Assembly (NCBI GenBank): GCA_027491085.1
Contig: JAIXWW010000009.1
Location: 248,001 to 312,000 of the forward strand
Direction: 5' to 3'
DNA from: Bacteroidota bacterium
Lineage (GTDB): Bacteria > Bacteroidota > Bacteroidia > UKL13-3
Length of the DNA stretch: 64,000 nucleotides
Shown: one piece after another, positions 1 to 10,163 of the stretch
Layout of the letters: each line of letters begins with the position of its first letter
Position numbering within the stretch: the first letter of the stretch is position 1
Made by a program: the position numbers and the translations under genes
Notes under the pieces: generated by a model
Told to the model about the DNA's origin: nothing
Seen by the model: only the letters and a program-made list of their open reading frames with translations
The model's database searches: none

Positions 1-408
1 AAAGTCTGTTAATAAAGTATCTCTTCTACCATCGTTAGATTGAAAAAAAGTAACAAATGCAAAAAAACTTTCTGTTGTAACTGACGTTAAATAATTCATT
101 TTAAACTTAAAGCCTGCAGGTCTTCTTTTCATAGCCATAGTAGTATTTACTCGTCCTATGCGTAAAGCACCATTTACAGTATCATTTAAAACACCTAAAA
201 AATTTGTTCCCGTTGCTGCTGTTAATGAAAAAGTAGATCCATTTGCAGTTAAATTCAATGTTGTTCTTACTTTTGTTCTTCCACTTAAACGTACCCAACC
301 ATCCGCATTGTCGCCAGTTGCTGTCTCAAAACTGCCATTTGGAACTAGCTGAGCAAATGTCAATGTACTAATTGCTACAGCTGCTATTGTTGTAATTATT
401 TTTTTCAT
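1..408 (-). CDS. Partial secreted protein (3' end outside window), signal peptide MKKIITTIAAVAISTLTFAQ
   Basis: Reverse-strand ATG at 408 gives an open frame to the window edge (MKKIITTIAAVAISTLTFAQLVPNGSFETATGDNADGWVRLSGRTK...), with a signal peptide and an N-terminus typical of secreted carbohydrate-binding/T9SS proteins. Confidence 0.7.
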   Translation of the reverse strand, partial: MKKIITTIAAVAISTLTFAQLVPNGSFETATGDNADGWVRLSGRTKVRTTLNLTANGSTFSLTAATGTNFLGVLNDTVNGALRIGRVNTTMAMKRRPAGFKFKMNYLTSVTTESFFAFVTFFQSNDGRRDTLLTDF

Positions 409-546
409 ATTATTTGTAATTGTGATTGCGATATTAAAACATTTATGTTGTTTAATAAAAATTGAAGCAATTTTTTTTGGTAAAACTTTTTAAAATCTGT
501 TATCAATTTTTTTAACGGCAAATATTAGCAAAAACTAAAACTCCAA

Positions 547-1254
547 TTAATCTTTATTTTCATGGTCAAAATAACCACGTGATTTGATATTAGTAGTAAA
601 GAAATTTAAAAACAAAACAATGAAAAACAGAAACAGAAAAGCTTGTGTACTCACTAAAAATTTGCCCCAAGTTGTGGCAGGAAAATAATCACCATAACCT
701 ATGGAAGAAGAGGTAATGGTACTAAAATAAATGGCATCAAACCAATGCAAAAAAGGTTTATTTAAATAGTTACCTAATGAATATAGAACGCCATACGCAA
801 AAATTATTTCAAGGTAGTTTAAAAATAGTAGCATCATAGATCTTTTATATGAACGAGGTCTTGAGAAGGAATCAGAAGCAAAAATTAAGGTGGGAACATA
901 AAGCACAGTTTCTAGTAATAGATAAACCATTGTAAAGACTAACCAATTATAAATTAACCAATTATTACTTAAAATAATAATTGGAAAAACAACTTTTAAC
1001 AACACGTATATGTCTAGGTAAAGCTCTTGGTACTCGTGCCCTTTTTTGCTTGCTAATTGCTTAATATAAATGCCAGGAAAAAATAGTTGAGAAGTAGAGA
1101 GTATTAATCTAATTATTTTCTCAATGCCATTATCATCTTGGTGATGGTTATGCCAAATAGAGTTTATGTTATTAATCCTTTTTTGAATTGGACTAATAGC
1201 TGATTTGGTTTTAGCATTACTACCTAAAAGTAGCTTTTTGAAAATACGTTTCAT
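547..1254 (-). CDS. Two-pore-helix type potassium channel family protein (ion channel)
   Basis: Pore motif TITSSSIGYGDYFPATTWGK followed by a TM helix; upstream hydrophobic helices. Start placed at MKRIFKK to avoid overlap with the upstream ORF. Confidence 0.75.
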   Translation of the reverse strand: MKRIFKKLLLGSNAKTKSAISPIQKRINNINSIWHNHHQDDNGIEKIIRLILSTSQLFFPGIYIKQLASKKGHEYQELYLDIYVLLKVVFPIIILSNNWLIYNWLVFTMVYLLLETVLYVPTLIFASDSFSRPRSYKRSMMLLFLNYLEIIFAYGVLYSLGNYLNKPFLHWFDAIYFSTITSSSIGYGDYFPATTWGKFLVSTQAFLFLFFIVLFLNFFTTNIKSRGYFDHENKD

Positions 1255-1264
1255 ATTTATAGAA

Positions 1265-1534
1265 CTAAATTTTCGGTTTCTTTTCCTTAATAACCAAATA
1301 GCGTTCATCCACACCTTTTCGAGTTAAATAAACAAAAGTATTTTCGGCTTTGGTACGGGCCCAAGGTGTTTTACGCATAAAGGTAAGCGCTGATTTAATA
1401 GAAGGATTTACTTTAAAACAATTTGCAGGTATTTGTTCATATAACTTTTCCCAGCCATAATATAGTTGCAAATAAGTTATTATAGTTTCTAAAGTATAAC
1501 CATGTAATGGATTGTTTTTTTGAGGTTCTGTCAT
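1265..1534 (-). CDS. VF530 family DNA-binding protein (DUF2132)
   Basis: NNPLHGYTLETIITYLQLYYGWEKLYEQIPANCFKVNPSIKSALTFMRKTPWAR matches the VF530 family pattern. Confidence 0.85.
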   Translation of the reverse strand: MTEPQKNNPLHGYTLETIITYLQLYYGWEKLYEQIPANCFKVNPSIKSALTFMRKTPWARTKAENTFVYLTRKGVDERYLVIKEKKPKI

Positions 1535-1669
1535 GTTTTAAAAAAATCAATAGCAAATATAACCATAATATAGAGCTACTTTTAAAAATAATACACATCA
1601 TTATTTTTCATTAATCGAATCAATAAAATTTAACTCTCGCCATTTGCTCAAATTGCTACATTTGTTATA

Positions 1670-3073
1670 ATGAAAATACAATTTTTAGGAGCAGCACAAA
1701 CTGTTACAGGCAGCAAGCATTTGCTTACTACTATTGATAACAAAAATATTTTATTAGACTGTGGTTTATTTCAAGGAAAAGGAAGTGGCGAAGGTGACAA
1801 AAACCGAATTTTAGGATTTGAAGCTAGTAAAATTAATTACCTAATTCTTTCACACGCACATATTGATCACTCAGGAAATATTCCAAACTTGGTTAAACAA
1901 GGCTTTTCAGGACCCATAATTTGCACACCTGCCACAGCAGATTTATGTAAAATAATGCTTTCGGATAGTGCTCATATTCAAATAAACGATTTAAAGTTTG
2001 TAAACAAACGAAGAATAAAAAGAGGTGAAGAACCGCTTGAACCACTTTATGATATTGATGATGTAGAGCAAGCGTTAAAGCAAATTGTATGTGTGCCTTA
2101 CGGGCAAGAATATGAAGTTTGTAATAATGTTTGGGTAACATTTACCGATTCAGGACATATTTTAGGAAGTGCTGCTATTAATTTAAAATATAAAGAAGGA
2201 CATAAAATCAGGCATTTAACTTTTACTGGAGATATTGGCCGATATAACGGTTCTATTTTAAAAGACCCTCAACCTTTTCCTCATGCAGATTATATCATAG
2301 CTGAATCAACTTATGGCGATAGATTACATAGCAATAATACCATGAGCGAAGAACAGCTTTTAGAAGTAGTTCATAACACTTGTGTAGTAAAAAAAGGCAA
2401 GCTAATTATTCCAGCCTTTAGCCTTGGTAGAACGCAAGAAATAGTATATGCACTTGATCAATTAGCCACACTTAAAAAACTACCCAAAATAAATGTGTAT
2501 GTAGATAGTCCATTATCCATAAACGCTACCAACATTATGCGTGAACATGAAGAATGTTTTAACGAAGATATATTAGCTTATATGAAAAAAGATGATGATC
2601 CTTTTGGATTCAACAATCTTATTTATGTTCAGAGTGTGGAAGATTCGAAAAAACTAAATGAAGTAAAAGGACCTTGTATTATCATATCGGCATCGGGTAT
2701 GATAGAAGCTGGACGCATAAAACACCATGTAGCAAATAATATTGGTAATCCTAAAAACACTATTTTAATAGTAGGTTATGCTGAGCCGCATTCTACTGGA
2801 GGTAAGCTACGCAATGGAGATAAAACCATTAGAATTTTTGGAGAGGAACATCAAGTGTATGCCGATGTAGTTATCATGGATTCTTATAGTGCTCATGGCG
2901 ATTATCAGGAAATGATTCAATATTTAAGTTGCCAAAATAAAAGTAAAGTTAGAAACATTTTTTTAGTACATGGCGAATACCCAACGCAAGTTCACTACAA
3001 AGAACATTTATTAGATGCAGGATTTAAACATATAATAATTCCCGCATTTGGCGATAATATTATTTTAGAATAA
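1670..3073 (+). CDS. MBL-fold/beta-CASP RNA-processing exonuclease-like metallohydrolase
   Basis: LSHAHIDHSG metallo-beta-lactamase motif, GDIGR, beta-CASP region and C-terminal SAHGD. Confidence 0.9.
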   Translation: MKIQFLGAAQTVTGSKHLLTTIDNKNILLDCGLFQGKGSGEGDKNRILGFEASKINYLILSHAHIDHSGNIPNLVKQGFSGPIICTPATADLCKIMLSDSAHIQINDLKFVNKRRIKRGEEPLEPLYDIDDVEQALKQIVCVPYGQEYEVCNNVWVTFTDSGHILGSAAINLKYKEGHKIRHLTFTGDIGRYNGSILKDPQPFPHADYIIAESTYGDRLHSNNTMSEEQLLEVVHNTCVVKKGKLIIPAFSLGRTQEIVYALDQLATLKKLPKINVYVDSPLSINATNIMREHEECFNEDILAYMKKDDDPFGFNNLIYVQSVEDSKKLNEVKGPCIIISASGMIEAGRIKHHVANNIGNPKNTILIVGYAEPHSTGGKLRNGDKTIRIFGEEHQVYADVVIMDSYSAHGDYQEMIQYLSCQNKSKVRNIFLVHGEYPTQVHYKEHLLDAGFKHIIIPAFGDNIILE

Positions 3074-3155
3074 ATTAGTTTTGCCCAATAAAATTTATGT
3101 AGTTTAATACGCTTAAATGATTTTATATTTGAATTTTTAATTGGTACAAAAATTT

Positions 3156-4163
3156 ATGAAATTAGTTACATATATACGCAATAAATCCTCTCAGTTAGGT
3201 ATTATTCACGATGGTAAAATTTGGGCGCTTAAAGATTTAGATTCTTCCTTTCCTGATAAAATGCGCAAATTTTTATTTGCAGGTGAACAAGTAATGGAAA
3301 AAGCCAAAAATTGGGATGCTCAAATAAAATTAGGTAAAGTAGAAAAACCTTTTACCTTAGAATCAAATGTTATTTTAGAAGCTCCAGTTCCACAACCCAC
3401 TTCTTGTAGAGATGGGTATGCATTTAGGCAACACGTGGCTGCTGCAAGAAGAAATCGTGGAGTGCCAATGATTGAAGAGTTTGACCAATATCCAATATTT
3501 TATTTTACCAATCATAATGCCATTCAAGGTCCTGGCCAAATAGATTGCATGCCTGATCATTTTCAAAAGCTAGATTTTGAATTGGAGGCCGCAATTGTAG
3601 TTGGTAAAAAAGGCCGTAATATTAAAGCAAGTGAAGCAGATGAATACATTGCCGGTTATATGATTATGAATGATATGAGTGCTCGTACTTTGCAAATGGA
3701 AGAAATGCTATTAAATCTTGGGCCGGCTAAAGGAAAAGATTTTTCAACTGTTATAGGGCCATATTTTGTTACCCCTGATGAACTAGAGCAATACAAGGTA
3801 CCAGCTAAGACTAACCATGTTGGCAATGCCTATAATTTAAGCATGAAATGTTGGGTAAATGGTGTTTTAGTAAGTGAGGGAAATGTAGCTGATATGGACT
3901 GGACGTTTGCCGAAATACTAGAACGTTGCGCCTATGGTGTTGATATTTTACCTGGAGATGTAATAGGAAGCGGAACAGTGGGAACAGGATGCTTTTTAGA
4001 ATTAAATGGCACAGGTTTGCTGAATGATAAAAACTTTAAGCCTCAATGGCTACAAGATGGAGATATAGTAGATATGGAAATTACTGGCCTAGGAAAATTA
4101 ACTAATAGTATTAAAAAGGTAAATACCGATTTCTCAATTTTAGCACTTAAAAAAAGTAATTAA
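3156..4163 (+). CDS. Fumarylacetoacetate hydrolase family protein
   Basis: FAH C-terminal domain signature (DFELEAAIVVGKKGRNI...GYMIMNDMSAR...DVIGSGTVGTGC). Confidence 0.85.
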   Translation: MKLVTYIRNKSSQLGIIHDGKIWALKDLDSSFPDKMRKFLFAGEQVMEKAKNWDAQIKLGKVEKPFTLESNVILEAPVPQPTSCRDGYAFRQHVAAARRNRGVPMIEEFDQYPIFYFTNHNAIQGPGQIDCMPDHFQKLDFELEAAIVVGKKGRNIKASEADEYIAGYMIMNDMSARTLQMEEMLLNLGPAKGKDFSTVIGPYFVTPDELEQYKVPAKTNHVGNAYNLSMKCWVNGVLVSEGNVADMDWTFAEILERCAYGVDILPGDVIGSGTVGTGCFLELNGTGLLNDKNFKPQWLQDGDIVDMEITGLGKLTNSIKKVNTDFSILALKKSN

Positions 4164-4170
4164 CTATTAT

Positions 4171-4207
4171 AAAAAAAGCCTGCTTAAGTAAACTTAAGCA
4201 GGCTTTT
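4171..4207. terminator. Intrinsic, likely bidirectional terminator between convergent FAH and accC
   Basis: AAAAAAGCCTGCTTAAGT AA ACTTAAGCAGGCTTTTT near-perfect hairpin with A-run and T-run flanks. Confidence 0.9.
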
Positions 4208-4228
4208 TAATTTAAAATTATTTGATAA

Positions 4229-5575
4229 TTATTTATTTATATCAAATGTATTCATAAAAGCAGTAGTAAAATTACCTGCTTTAAAATCTTCGTTCTGCAT
4301 TAACTTCATTTGCAAAGGAATAGTGGTTTTTAAACCTGGCCCTTCAATAATAAACTCACCTAATGCACGTTCCATTTTAATAATTGCTTCTTCGCGCGTT
4401 TGCGCACTTACAATCATTTTTGCAATCATACTATCGTAGTTTGAAGGAATGGTATAACCTGCATAAACGTGAGTATCAACCCTTACTCCATGTCCACCTG
4501 GCTTGTGTAAATAGTCAATTCTTCCTGGAGTTGGTCTAAAGTTATTATAAGGATCTTCTGCGTTAATACGAACCTCAATACAATGCTTAGTTGGATAATG
4601 ATCTTTACCACTAATTGGTTGGCCAGCCGCAATTAATATTTGTTCTTTTACCAAATCATAATTAATTACTTCTTCAGTTACAGGATGCTCCACTTGAATA
4701 CGTGTATTCATTTCCATAAAATAGAAATTGCGGTGTTTATCAACCAAAAACTCAATGGTACCTAATCCTTCGTATCCAATAGCTGATGCACCTTTTTTAG
4801 CTGCCTCACCCATTTTTTCTCTCAATTCTGGAGTCATAAATGGTGATGGAGACTCTTCAATTAACTTTTGATGTCTGCGTTGAATAGAGCAATCTCTTTC
4901 ACTTAAATGGCAAACTTTACCGTATTGATCTCCCGCTAACTGAATTTCGATATGACGAGGTTCTTCTACATATTTTTCCATGTAAATTCCATCGTTTCCA
5001 AAAGCCGCCTTCGATTCTTGTTTGGCACTATCCCAATTCTTTTCAAAATCTTCCGATTTCCAAATAATACGCATACCTCTACCACCACCACCTGCAGTTG
5101 CTTTAATAATTACAGGATAACCAATTTCCTCGGCTAACTTAATCCCTTCTTCAAAACTGCTTAATAAACCATCAGAACCAGGAATTACAGGAACTCCAGC
5201 TTTTTTCATGGTGTCTTTGGCGTTCGATTTATCGCCCATAGCATTAATCATTTCTGGACTTGCACCAATAAATTTAATACCGTGGTCTTTACAAATTTGA
5301 CTAAACTTAGCGTTTTCACTTAAAAAACCATAACCCGGATGAATTGCATCAGCATTGGTAATCTCGGCTGCAGCTATAATATTAGCCATATTCAAATACG
5401 ATTGTTGCGATGCTGGAGGCCCAATACAAACCGCCTCATCAGCAAAACGTACATGTAAACTTTCTTTATCGGCAGTACTGTAAACAGCTACTGTTTTAAT
5501 GCCCATTTCGCGTGCAGTTCTTATTACACGTAAGGCTATCTCGCCTCTATTGGCAATTAGAATTTTTTTAAACAT
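4229..5575 (-). CDS. accC: Acetyl-CoA carboxylase biotin carboxylase subunit
   Basis: [33 protein letters not shown]..., ATP-grasp [22 protein letters not shown]. Confidence 0.97.
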   Translation of the reverse strand: MFKKILIANRGEIALRVIRTAREMGIKTVAVYSTADKESLHVRFADEAVCIGPPASQQSYLNMANIIAAAEITNADAIHPGYGFLSENAKFSQICKDHGIKFIGASPEMINAMGDKSNAKDTMKKAGVPVIPGSDGLLSSFEEGIKLAEEIGYPVIIKATAGGGGRGMRIIWKSEDFEKNWDSAKQESKAAFGNDGIYMEKYVEEPRHIEIQLAGDQYGKVCHLSERDCSIQRRHQKLIEESPSPFMTPELREKMGEAAKKGASAIGYEGLGTIEFLVDKHRNFYFMEMNTRIQVEHPVTEEVINYDLVKEQILIAAGQPISGKDHYPTKHCIEVRINAEDPYNNFRPTPGRIDYLHKPGGHGVRVDTHVYAGYTIPSNYDSMIAKMIVSAQTREEAIIKMERALGEFIIEGPGLKTTIPLQMKLMQNEDFKAGNFTTAFMNTFDINK

Positions 5576-5666
5576 AAAGTTTTAGTTTAATATTATTTAT
5601 TAATACAATTAGCCCATAATCAATTGATTAAAGGCTAATGATAAGAGTTTTATCTATGTAATTGAA

Positions 5667-6152
5667 TTACATAGGTTCTACTAAAAACAATGGTTGATCA
5701 TACTCTACAGGAGAAGCATTTTCAACTAATATTTTTACTATTTTACCTGAAACTTCTGATTCAATTTCGTTAAATAATTTCATTGCTTCAACTATACACA
5801 AAACTTGACCAACTTTAATTTCATCGCCTATATTAACAAACGCAGGTTTGTCAGGGCTTGGTGTTTTGTAATAAGTTCCAATCATTGGTGATTTAATAGT
5901 AATTAAATTACTAGCTGCAGGAGCTGGAGCAGAAGTAACCGCAGGTGTATGCAATGTATTTACAGGTGCTGTTGCCACTGGCGCAGCAGGAGCAATTGCT
6001 TGAACAACAGGAGCTGCTGCTTGTTGAATAATGGTAGTTTTTTCTTCTACTTTTTTAATAGATACTTTAAAATCACCACGCTCTACCTCAACCTCTGATA
6101 CACCACTTTCTGAAACTAATTTGATTAGTTCTTTTATTTCTTTTAATTCCAT
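5667..6152 (-). CDS. accB: Acetyl-CoA carboxylase biotin carboxyl carrier protein
   Basis: Ala/Pro-rich linker and C-terminal biotinyl motif [10 protein letters not shown]. Confidence 0.96.
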   Translation of the reverse strand: MELKEIKELIKLVSESGVSEVEVERGDFKVSIKKVEEKTTIIQQAAAPVVQAIAPAAPVATAPVNTLHTPAVTSAPAPAASNLITIKSPMIGTYYKTPSPDKPAFVNIGDEIKVGQVLCIVEAMKLFNEIESEVSGKIVKILVENASPVEYDQPLFLVEPM

Positions 6153-6256
6153 GTTCTTCTTTTTATTTCTAATTGTAAAACTATTTTTTAAAATGTAAAT
6201 ATCAATATTTTTTACAAAATACCTATATAATTATTTAATAATGAGCTCGCTTTAAA

Positions 6257-7243
6257 TTAATAAGCCCACTTTAAATAAATAGCCCCCCAAGTAAAACCAC
6301 CACCAAAAGCAGCTAGTACCAAATTATCTCCTTTTTTCAATTTATTTTCCCATTCCCAAAGTAATAAAGGCAATGTTCCATTGGTAGTATTACCAAAATG
6401 GTCAATATTTATCATTACTTTTTCTTTATCAAGGCCCATTCTGTTTGCGGTAGCATCAATAATACGCAAGTTTGCTTGATGAGGAACTAACCAAGCCACA
6501 TCATCTGCAGTTAGGTTATTGCGTTCCATAATTTCAGCACTCACATCAGCCATTCCTCTTACCGCAAATTTGAACACGGTTTGACCTTCTTGATATACAA
6601 AATGTTCGCGAGCATCAACTGTTTCGTGGCTAGCAGGTTTGATACTTCCACCTGCTTTTTGGTGTAAAAAATGACGACCTGAGCCATCTACTTTTAAAAC
6701 AGAGTCTATTAATCCTAAACCTTCTTCATTTGGCTCTAATAGAATACATCCGCATCCATCACCAAAAATTACACATGTATTTCTTTCTGTGTAATCAATA
6801 ATGGAAGACATTTTATCACCACCAACTACCAAAACTTTTTTATAGGCGCCACTTTGTATGAAACGACTTCCCGTTTCTAAACCAAACAGAAAGCCAGAAC
6901 AAGCAGCTCCTAAATCATATCCGAAAGCATTTGTTGCTCCTATTTTATCTGCCAAAATACAAGCCGATGAAGGAAAAACCATATCAGGAGTAACTGTACA
7001 AAAAATAATTAAATCAATATCCGTTGCACTAATACCCCTTTTTTTAAGTAAACCATTAACAGCCTCTACCGCCATATCAGAAGTTCCTAAGCCTTCGCCT
7101 AAAATTCTTCTTTCTTTAATTCCTGTTCTGCTTACAATCCATTCATCATTAGTATCAACCATTTTTTCCAAATCCTTATTGGTTAGAACTTTAGGTGGTA
7201 CATACCCATTAACTGCTGTGATTGCTGCTGTAATTTTTGTCAT
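6257..7243 (-). CDS. fabH: Beta-ketoacyl-ACP synthase III
   Basis: [15 protein letters not shown], active-site [29 protein letters not shown]. Confidence 0.95.
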   Translation of the reverse strand: MTKITAAITAVNGYVPPKVLTNKDLEKMVDTNDEWIVSRTGIKERRILGEGLGTSDMAVEAVNGLLKKRGISATDIDLIIFCTVTPDMVFPSSACILADKIGATNAFGYDLGAACSGFLFGLETGSRFIQSGAYKKVLVVGGDKMSSIIDYTERNTCVIFGDGCGCILLEPNEEGLGLIDSVLKVDGSGRHFLHQKAGGSIKPASHETVDAREHFVYQEGQTVFKFAVRGMADVSAEIMERNNLTADDVAWLVPHQANLRIIDATANRMGLDKEKVMINIDHFGNTTNGTLPLLLWEWENKLKKGDNLVLAAFGGGFTWGAIYLKWAY

Positions 7244-7347
7244 TAGTAAATTTTTTGCTAAAATAATCTTTGTATTCAATTTTTATGAATAAAGTTTAGT
7301 TTAGCTTTAATGAAAAACACCTCATTTTATTGAGGTAATCTTATGTT

Positions 7348-8304
7348 TTATTGAATTGGAACTAAATTTTTAAACTGTTCGCGAATGATATTGCACAAAT
7401 CTGATTTTACAACATCACGCGCAGTAAAAATCATATTTTTAAATGCTTTTGCATTCGAAATTCCATGACCAATTATAACTGGTGCATTAACCCCCAAAAT
7501 TGGAGTTCCACCATAATTTTCATAGTCAAATCTATCTAAAAAAGCATCTTGAACGCCTCGTTTTTTCATTACATAATAAAAAGCTTCATAAGCTTTTAGG
7601 GTAACATTTCCAGTAAATCCTTCGCAAACTATTACATCCGACTTGTCTGACAATAAATCTCTACCCTCTACATTTCCAACAAAGTGAAAAGCATTGGATT
7701 CGTCCATTAATTGATGGGCTGAGATAGTTACTAAGTTACCTTTTTCTTTTTCTTCGCCAATGCTCAATAATCCTATTCTTGGGTCAGCATAACCATGAAC
7801 ATGTTTCATCATTAAACTACCCAATACTGCAAATTGATATAATACATCAGGTTTACAATCTGCATTTGCTCCTACATCTAACAATAACCCAAACTTACCA
7901 TTAGGTTTTGGAATTGTGGCTGTTATAGTTGGGCGTATAACACCTTCAATTGGCTTTACTGTAAACATAGAACCAACTAACATTGCACCAGTATTACCAG
8001 CACTAACAAAAGCATCTACTTGCTTACTAGCAAGTAATTTAAAACCAATAGAAATACTTGAATCCTTCTTTTGAGAAATTGCCTTAGTTGGGTGTTCACC
8101 CATTCCAATAACTTCGGTAGTATGCACAAATTCGAACCTTGAATCGCTCACACCTTGAGATTGTAATAACTTTTCAGCCTGTTCTTTATCGCCAATTAGC
8201 ACAATGGTATCATCAGCACCAAGTTCCGCTAAAGCTAAAACAGCACCTAAAATAGCTTCTTTGGGCGCAAAATCGCCACCCATAATGTCAAAACCAATTT
8301 TCAT
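7348..8304 (-). CDS. plsX: Phosphate acyltransferase PlsX
   Basis: MKIGFDIMGGDFAPKEAILGAV; VSAGNTGAML; upstream of fabH in transcription order. Confidence 0.95.
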   Translation of the reverse strand: MKIGFDIMGGDFAPKEAILGAVLALAELGADDTIVLIGDKEQAEKLLQSQGVSDSRFEFVHTTEVIGMGEHPTKAISQKKDSSISIGFKLLASKQVDAFVSAGNTGAMLVGSMFTVKPIEGVIRPTITATIPKPNGKFGLLLDVGANADCKPDVLYQFAVLGSLMMKHVHGYADPRIGLLSIGEEKEKGNLVTISAHQLMDESNAFHFVGNVEGRDLLSDKSDVIVCEGFTGNVTLKAYEAFYYVMKKRGVQDAFLDRFDYENYGGTPILGVNAPVIIGHGISNAKAFKNMIFTARDVVKSDLCNIIREQFKNLVPIQ

Positions 8305-8336
8305 TTGCTAGTTGTTTGGGGTTAATTTAAAAAACG

Positions 8337-8376
8337 AAAAACGAAAACGCTTTAAAAAAGCACTTTCGTTTTTAGT
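8337..8376 (-). terminator. Possible hairpin/attenuator between rpmF and plsX
   Basis: AAAAACGAAAaCGCTTT...AAGCacTTTCGTTTTT imperfect hairpin. Confidence 0.45.
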
Positions 8377-8397
8377 ATTTGATTTTAAGCTAAATGC

Positions 8398-8583
8398 TTA
8401 AACATCTGATTTCATATCAGGGAAAACATGTTTTCCACGGTAGAAACCATCAGCAGTAACGCGATGGCGCATGTGAACTTCACCCGATGTTGAATCGATT
8501 GACAATGTTGGAACAGCACCTTTATAATGTGTTCTGCGCTTATCGCGTCTTGCTTTTGAGATTTTTCGTTTAGGATTTGGCAT
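8398..8583 (-). CDS. rpmF: 50S ribosomal protein L32
   Basis: MPNPKRKISKARRDKRRTHYKGAVPTLSIDSTSGEVHMRHRV. Confidence 0.95.
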   Translation of the reverse strand: MPNPKRKISKARRDKRRTHYKGAVPTLSIDSTSGEVHMRHRVTADGFYRGKHVFPDMKSDV

Positions 8584-8604
8584 TTTACTTCTCTCCTCGT
8601 GTTA

Positions 8605-9135
8605 TCAGTTTTTGTTGTAAAAAATTTTTAATGCATCCCAGCGTGGGTCAGATTCAGGATTTTCATCTTCTTCATCATCGCCTTCATCAGTTTTTATTTT
8701 ATCAATGAATGCTTGGTTATGTTCTTTATCAGCATCCTCACAACTAATTTTAGTTGGAATGGCTAATAAAAAATAATCATATATAAATTGCTTAAAATCA
8801 AATTCATGCAAACCTTTTGGCAAATAAATGATTTCATCATCATTTAAATTTTCGGGACCATCAATTAATTTTATCAATAAATCATATGTCTTATCTAAAG
8901 GTAAATCAAAATCATCTAAGCAAGTATCGCAAGTAGTTAATACGCTGCCAGTAATTTTAAACTGCATTTCGTACATACTCTCCTTTTTATCGAGCGTAAC
9001 CTCACATTGAACATTCGCGCTTTCAAATGGCTTATCTGCAACTTCTTCGCACAAATCGGTACCAATTGGAAACGTAAATTCGTTTTTTCCAAAACGGAGT
9101 TTATTGAACTCAACTATGTATGTTTTTGTTTTCAA
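8605..9135 (-). CDS. DUF177 (YceD-like) protein
   Basis: Position directly upstream of rpmF; CDTCLDDFDLPLDKTYDLL. Confidence 0.85.
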   Translation of the reverse strand: MKTKTYIVEFNKLRFGKNEFTFPIGTDLCEEVADKPFESANVQCEVTLDKKESMYEMQFKITGSVLTTCDTCLDDFDLPLDKTYDLLIKLIDGPENLNDDEIIYLPKGLHEFDFKQFIYDYFLLAIPTKISCEDADKEHNQAFIDKIKTDEGDDEEDENPESDPRWDALKIFYNKN

Positions 9136-9326
9136 CCTTAAAATAAAGCCTACAAATGTAATTTTTTGTGAATAAAATATTAGCTTTTTTTTTAAAAAAT
9201 GTAAAAAAACTTGTTAATAGCTACTTTATACTTCTTAAATTGCTTTTTCTCAACACATTACCCATTTTATCCAATTATGATAATTAATTTAACATAACTT
9301 GGTCGAATGAGATGGTTTGAAAACAA

Positions 9327-9355
9327 AAAAGCCGAAGTTTGGTACTTCAGCTTTT
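9327..9355 (-). terminator. Intrinsic terminator-like hairpin downstream of the 9373-10074 gene
   Basis: AAAAGCCGAAGT TTGGT ACTTCAGCTTTT, A-run on + strand (T-run on -). Confidence 0.7.
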
Positions 9356-9372
9356 AAAAATTTTATACTAAC

Positions 9373-10074
9373 TTATTTTTTAATTATTTTTTGAGTAACC
9401 AATCCTTTGTCACTCATTGCATTTAAAACATAAATTCCTGCTGGTAACGTTTCAATATTAATATGGTTACTTGGTATATTTTGATTTAAGACCACTTTAC
9501 CCATTAAATCAATTATTTGAATGTTTTTGCATTCAACTCCAGTTACATAGATATTATCTAAACTTGGATTTGGAAATATAGTAAACATTGATTTGTTAAC
9601 CCTTGGAATTCCAATTTTACTACCATCGTAATCAATTACTACAGTAAAATCTTGATGACCAAAAAGTAAATCAGATTGAGTAAAATTTTCTAATGCACTT
9701 AGATTCAATTTAAACATCCTTGTCCCCCAAAAAGAATTATCAAGAATTGGCTTTATTTTTACCAAAACTTCATTTCTAAAACCTAATTGGCCAATCCCAA
9801 ATTCAATTTTCTGTTGAGCAGTCATGTTGAAATGAACACCATTGGTTGCTGTTAAGCTAGGGTCAGTTGAATTATCTTTTACAGAAAGTATAGCTGAATA
9901 AGGCTGTAAAGTACTATCCTGGTTATAATTATACATGGCGATTACAACAGCAGAATTTTGATCTTTATGGGTAAAGTTTTGATAATTATCTTTATAGTCG
10001 AACCCAAACACAACTTGTGCATTTGCCCCTATAAACATTAAGACACTAATTATTGATAAGTATATTTTTTTCAT
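9373..10074 (-). CDS. T9SS type-A sorting domain-containing secreted protein
   Basis: Signal peptide MKKIYLSIISVLMFIGANAQ; C-terminal FTIFPNPSLDNIYV...LPAGIYVLNAMSDKGLVTQKIIKK. Confidence 0.85.
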   Translation of the reverse strand: MKKIYLSIISVLMFIGANAQVVFGFDYKDNYQNFTHKDQNSAVVIAMYNYNQDSTLQPYSAILSVKDNSTDPSLTATNGVHFNMTAQQKIEFGIGQLGFRNEVLVKIKPILDNSFWGTRMFKLNLSALENFTQSDLLFGHQDFTVVIDYDGSKIGIPRVNKSMFTIFPNPSLDNIYVTGVECKNIQIIDLMGKVVLNQNIPSNHINIETLPAGIYVLNAMSDKGLVTQKIIKK

Positions 10075-10163
10075 AATTAAATACGTAAAAGGAATTACAA
10101 TGATAATAATTTGATTGATTTTAGCAAAGCAAATTTAGTTGCAAGCTACAAATAAAATTAAAA

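Noticed and set aside
158-352. 64-aa + strand ORF
   Set aside because: Antisense to the partial secreted-protein gene starting at 408 on the minus strand
6858-7292. 144-aa + strand ORF
   Set aside because: Entirely antisense to fabH, which has clear conserved motifs
5575-8605. Possible novel lipid gene cluster (DUF177-rpmF-plsX-fabH-accB-accC)
   Set aside because: This is a well-known conserved bacterial arrangement, not novel
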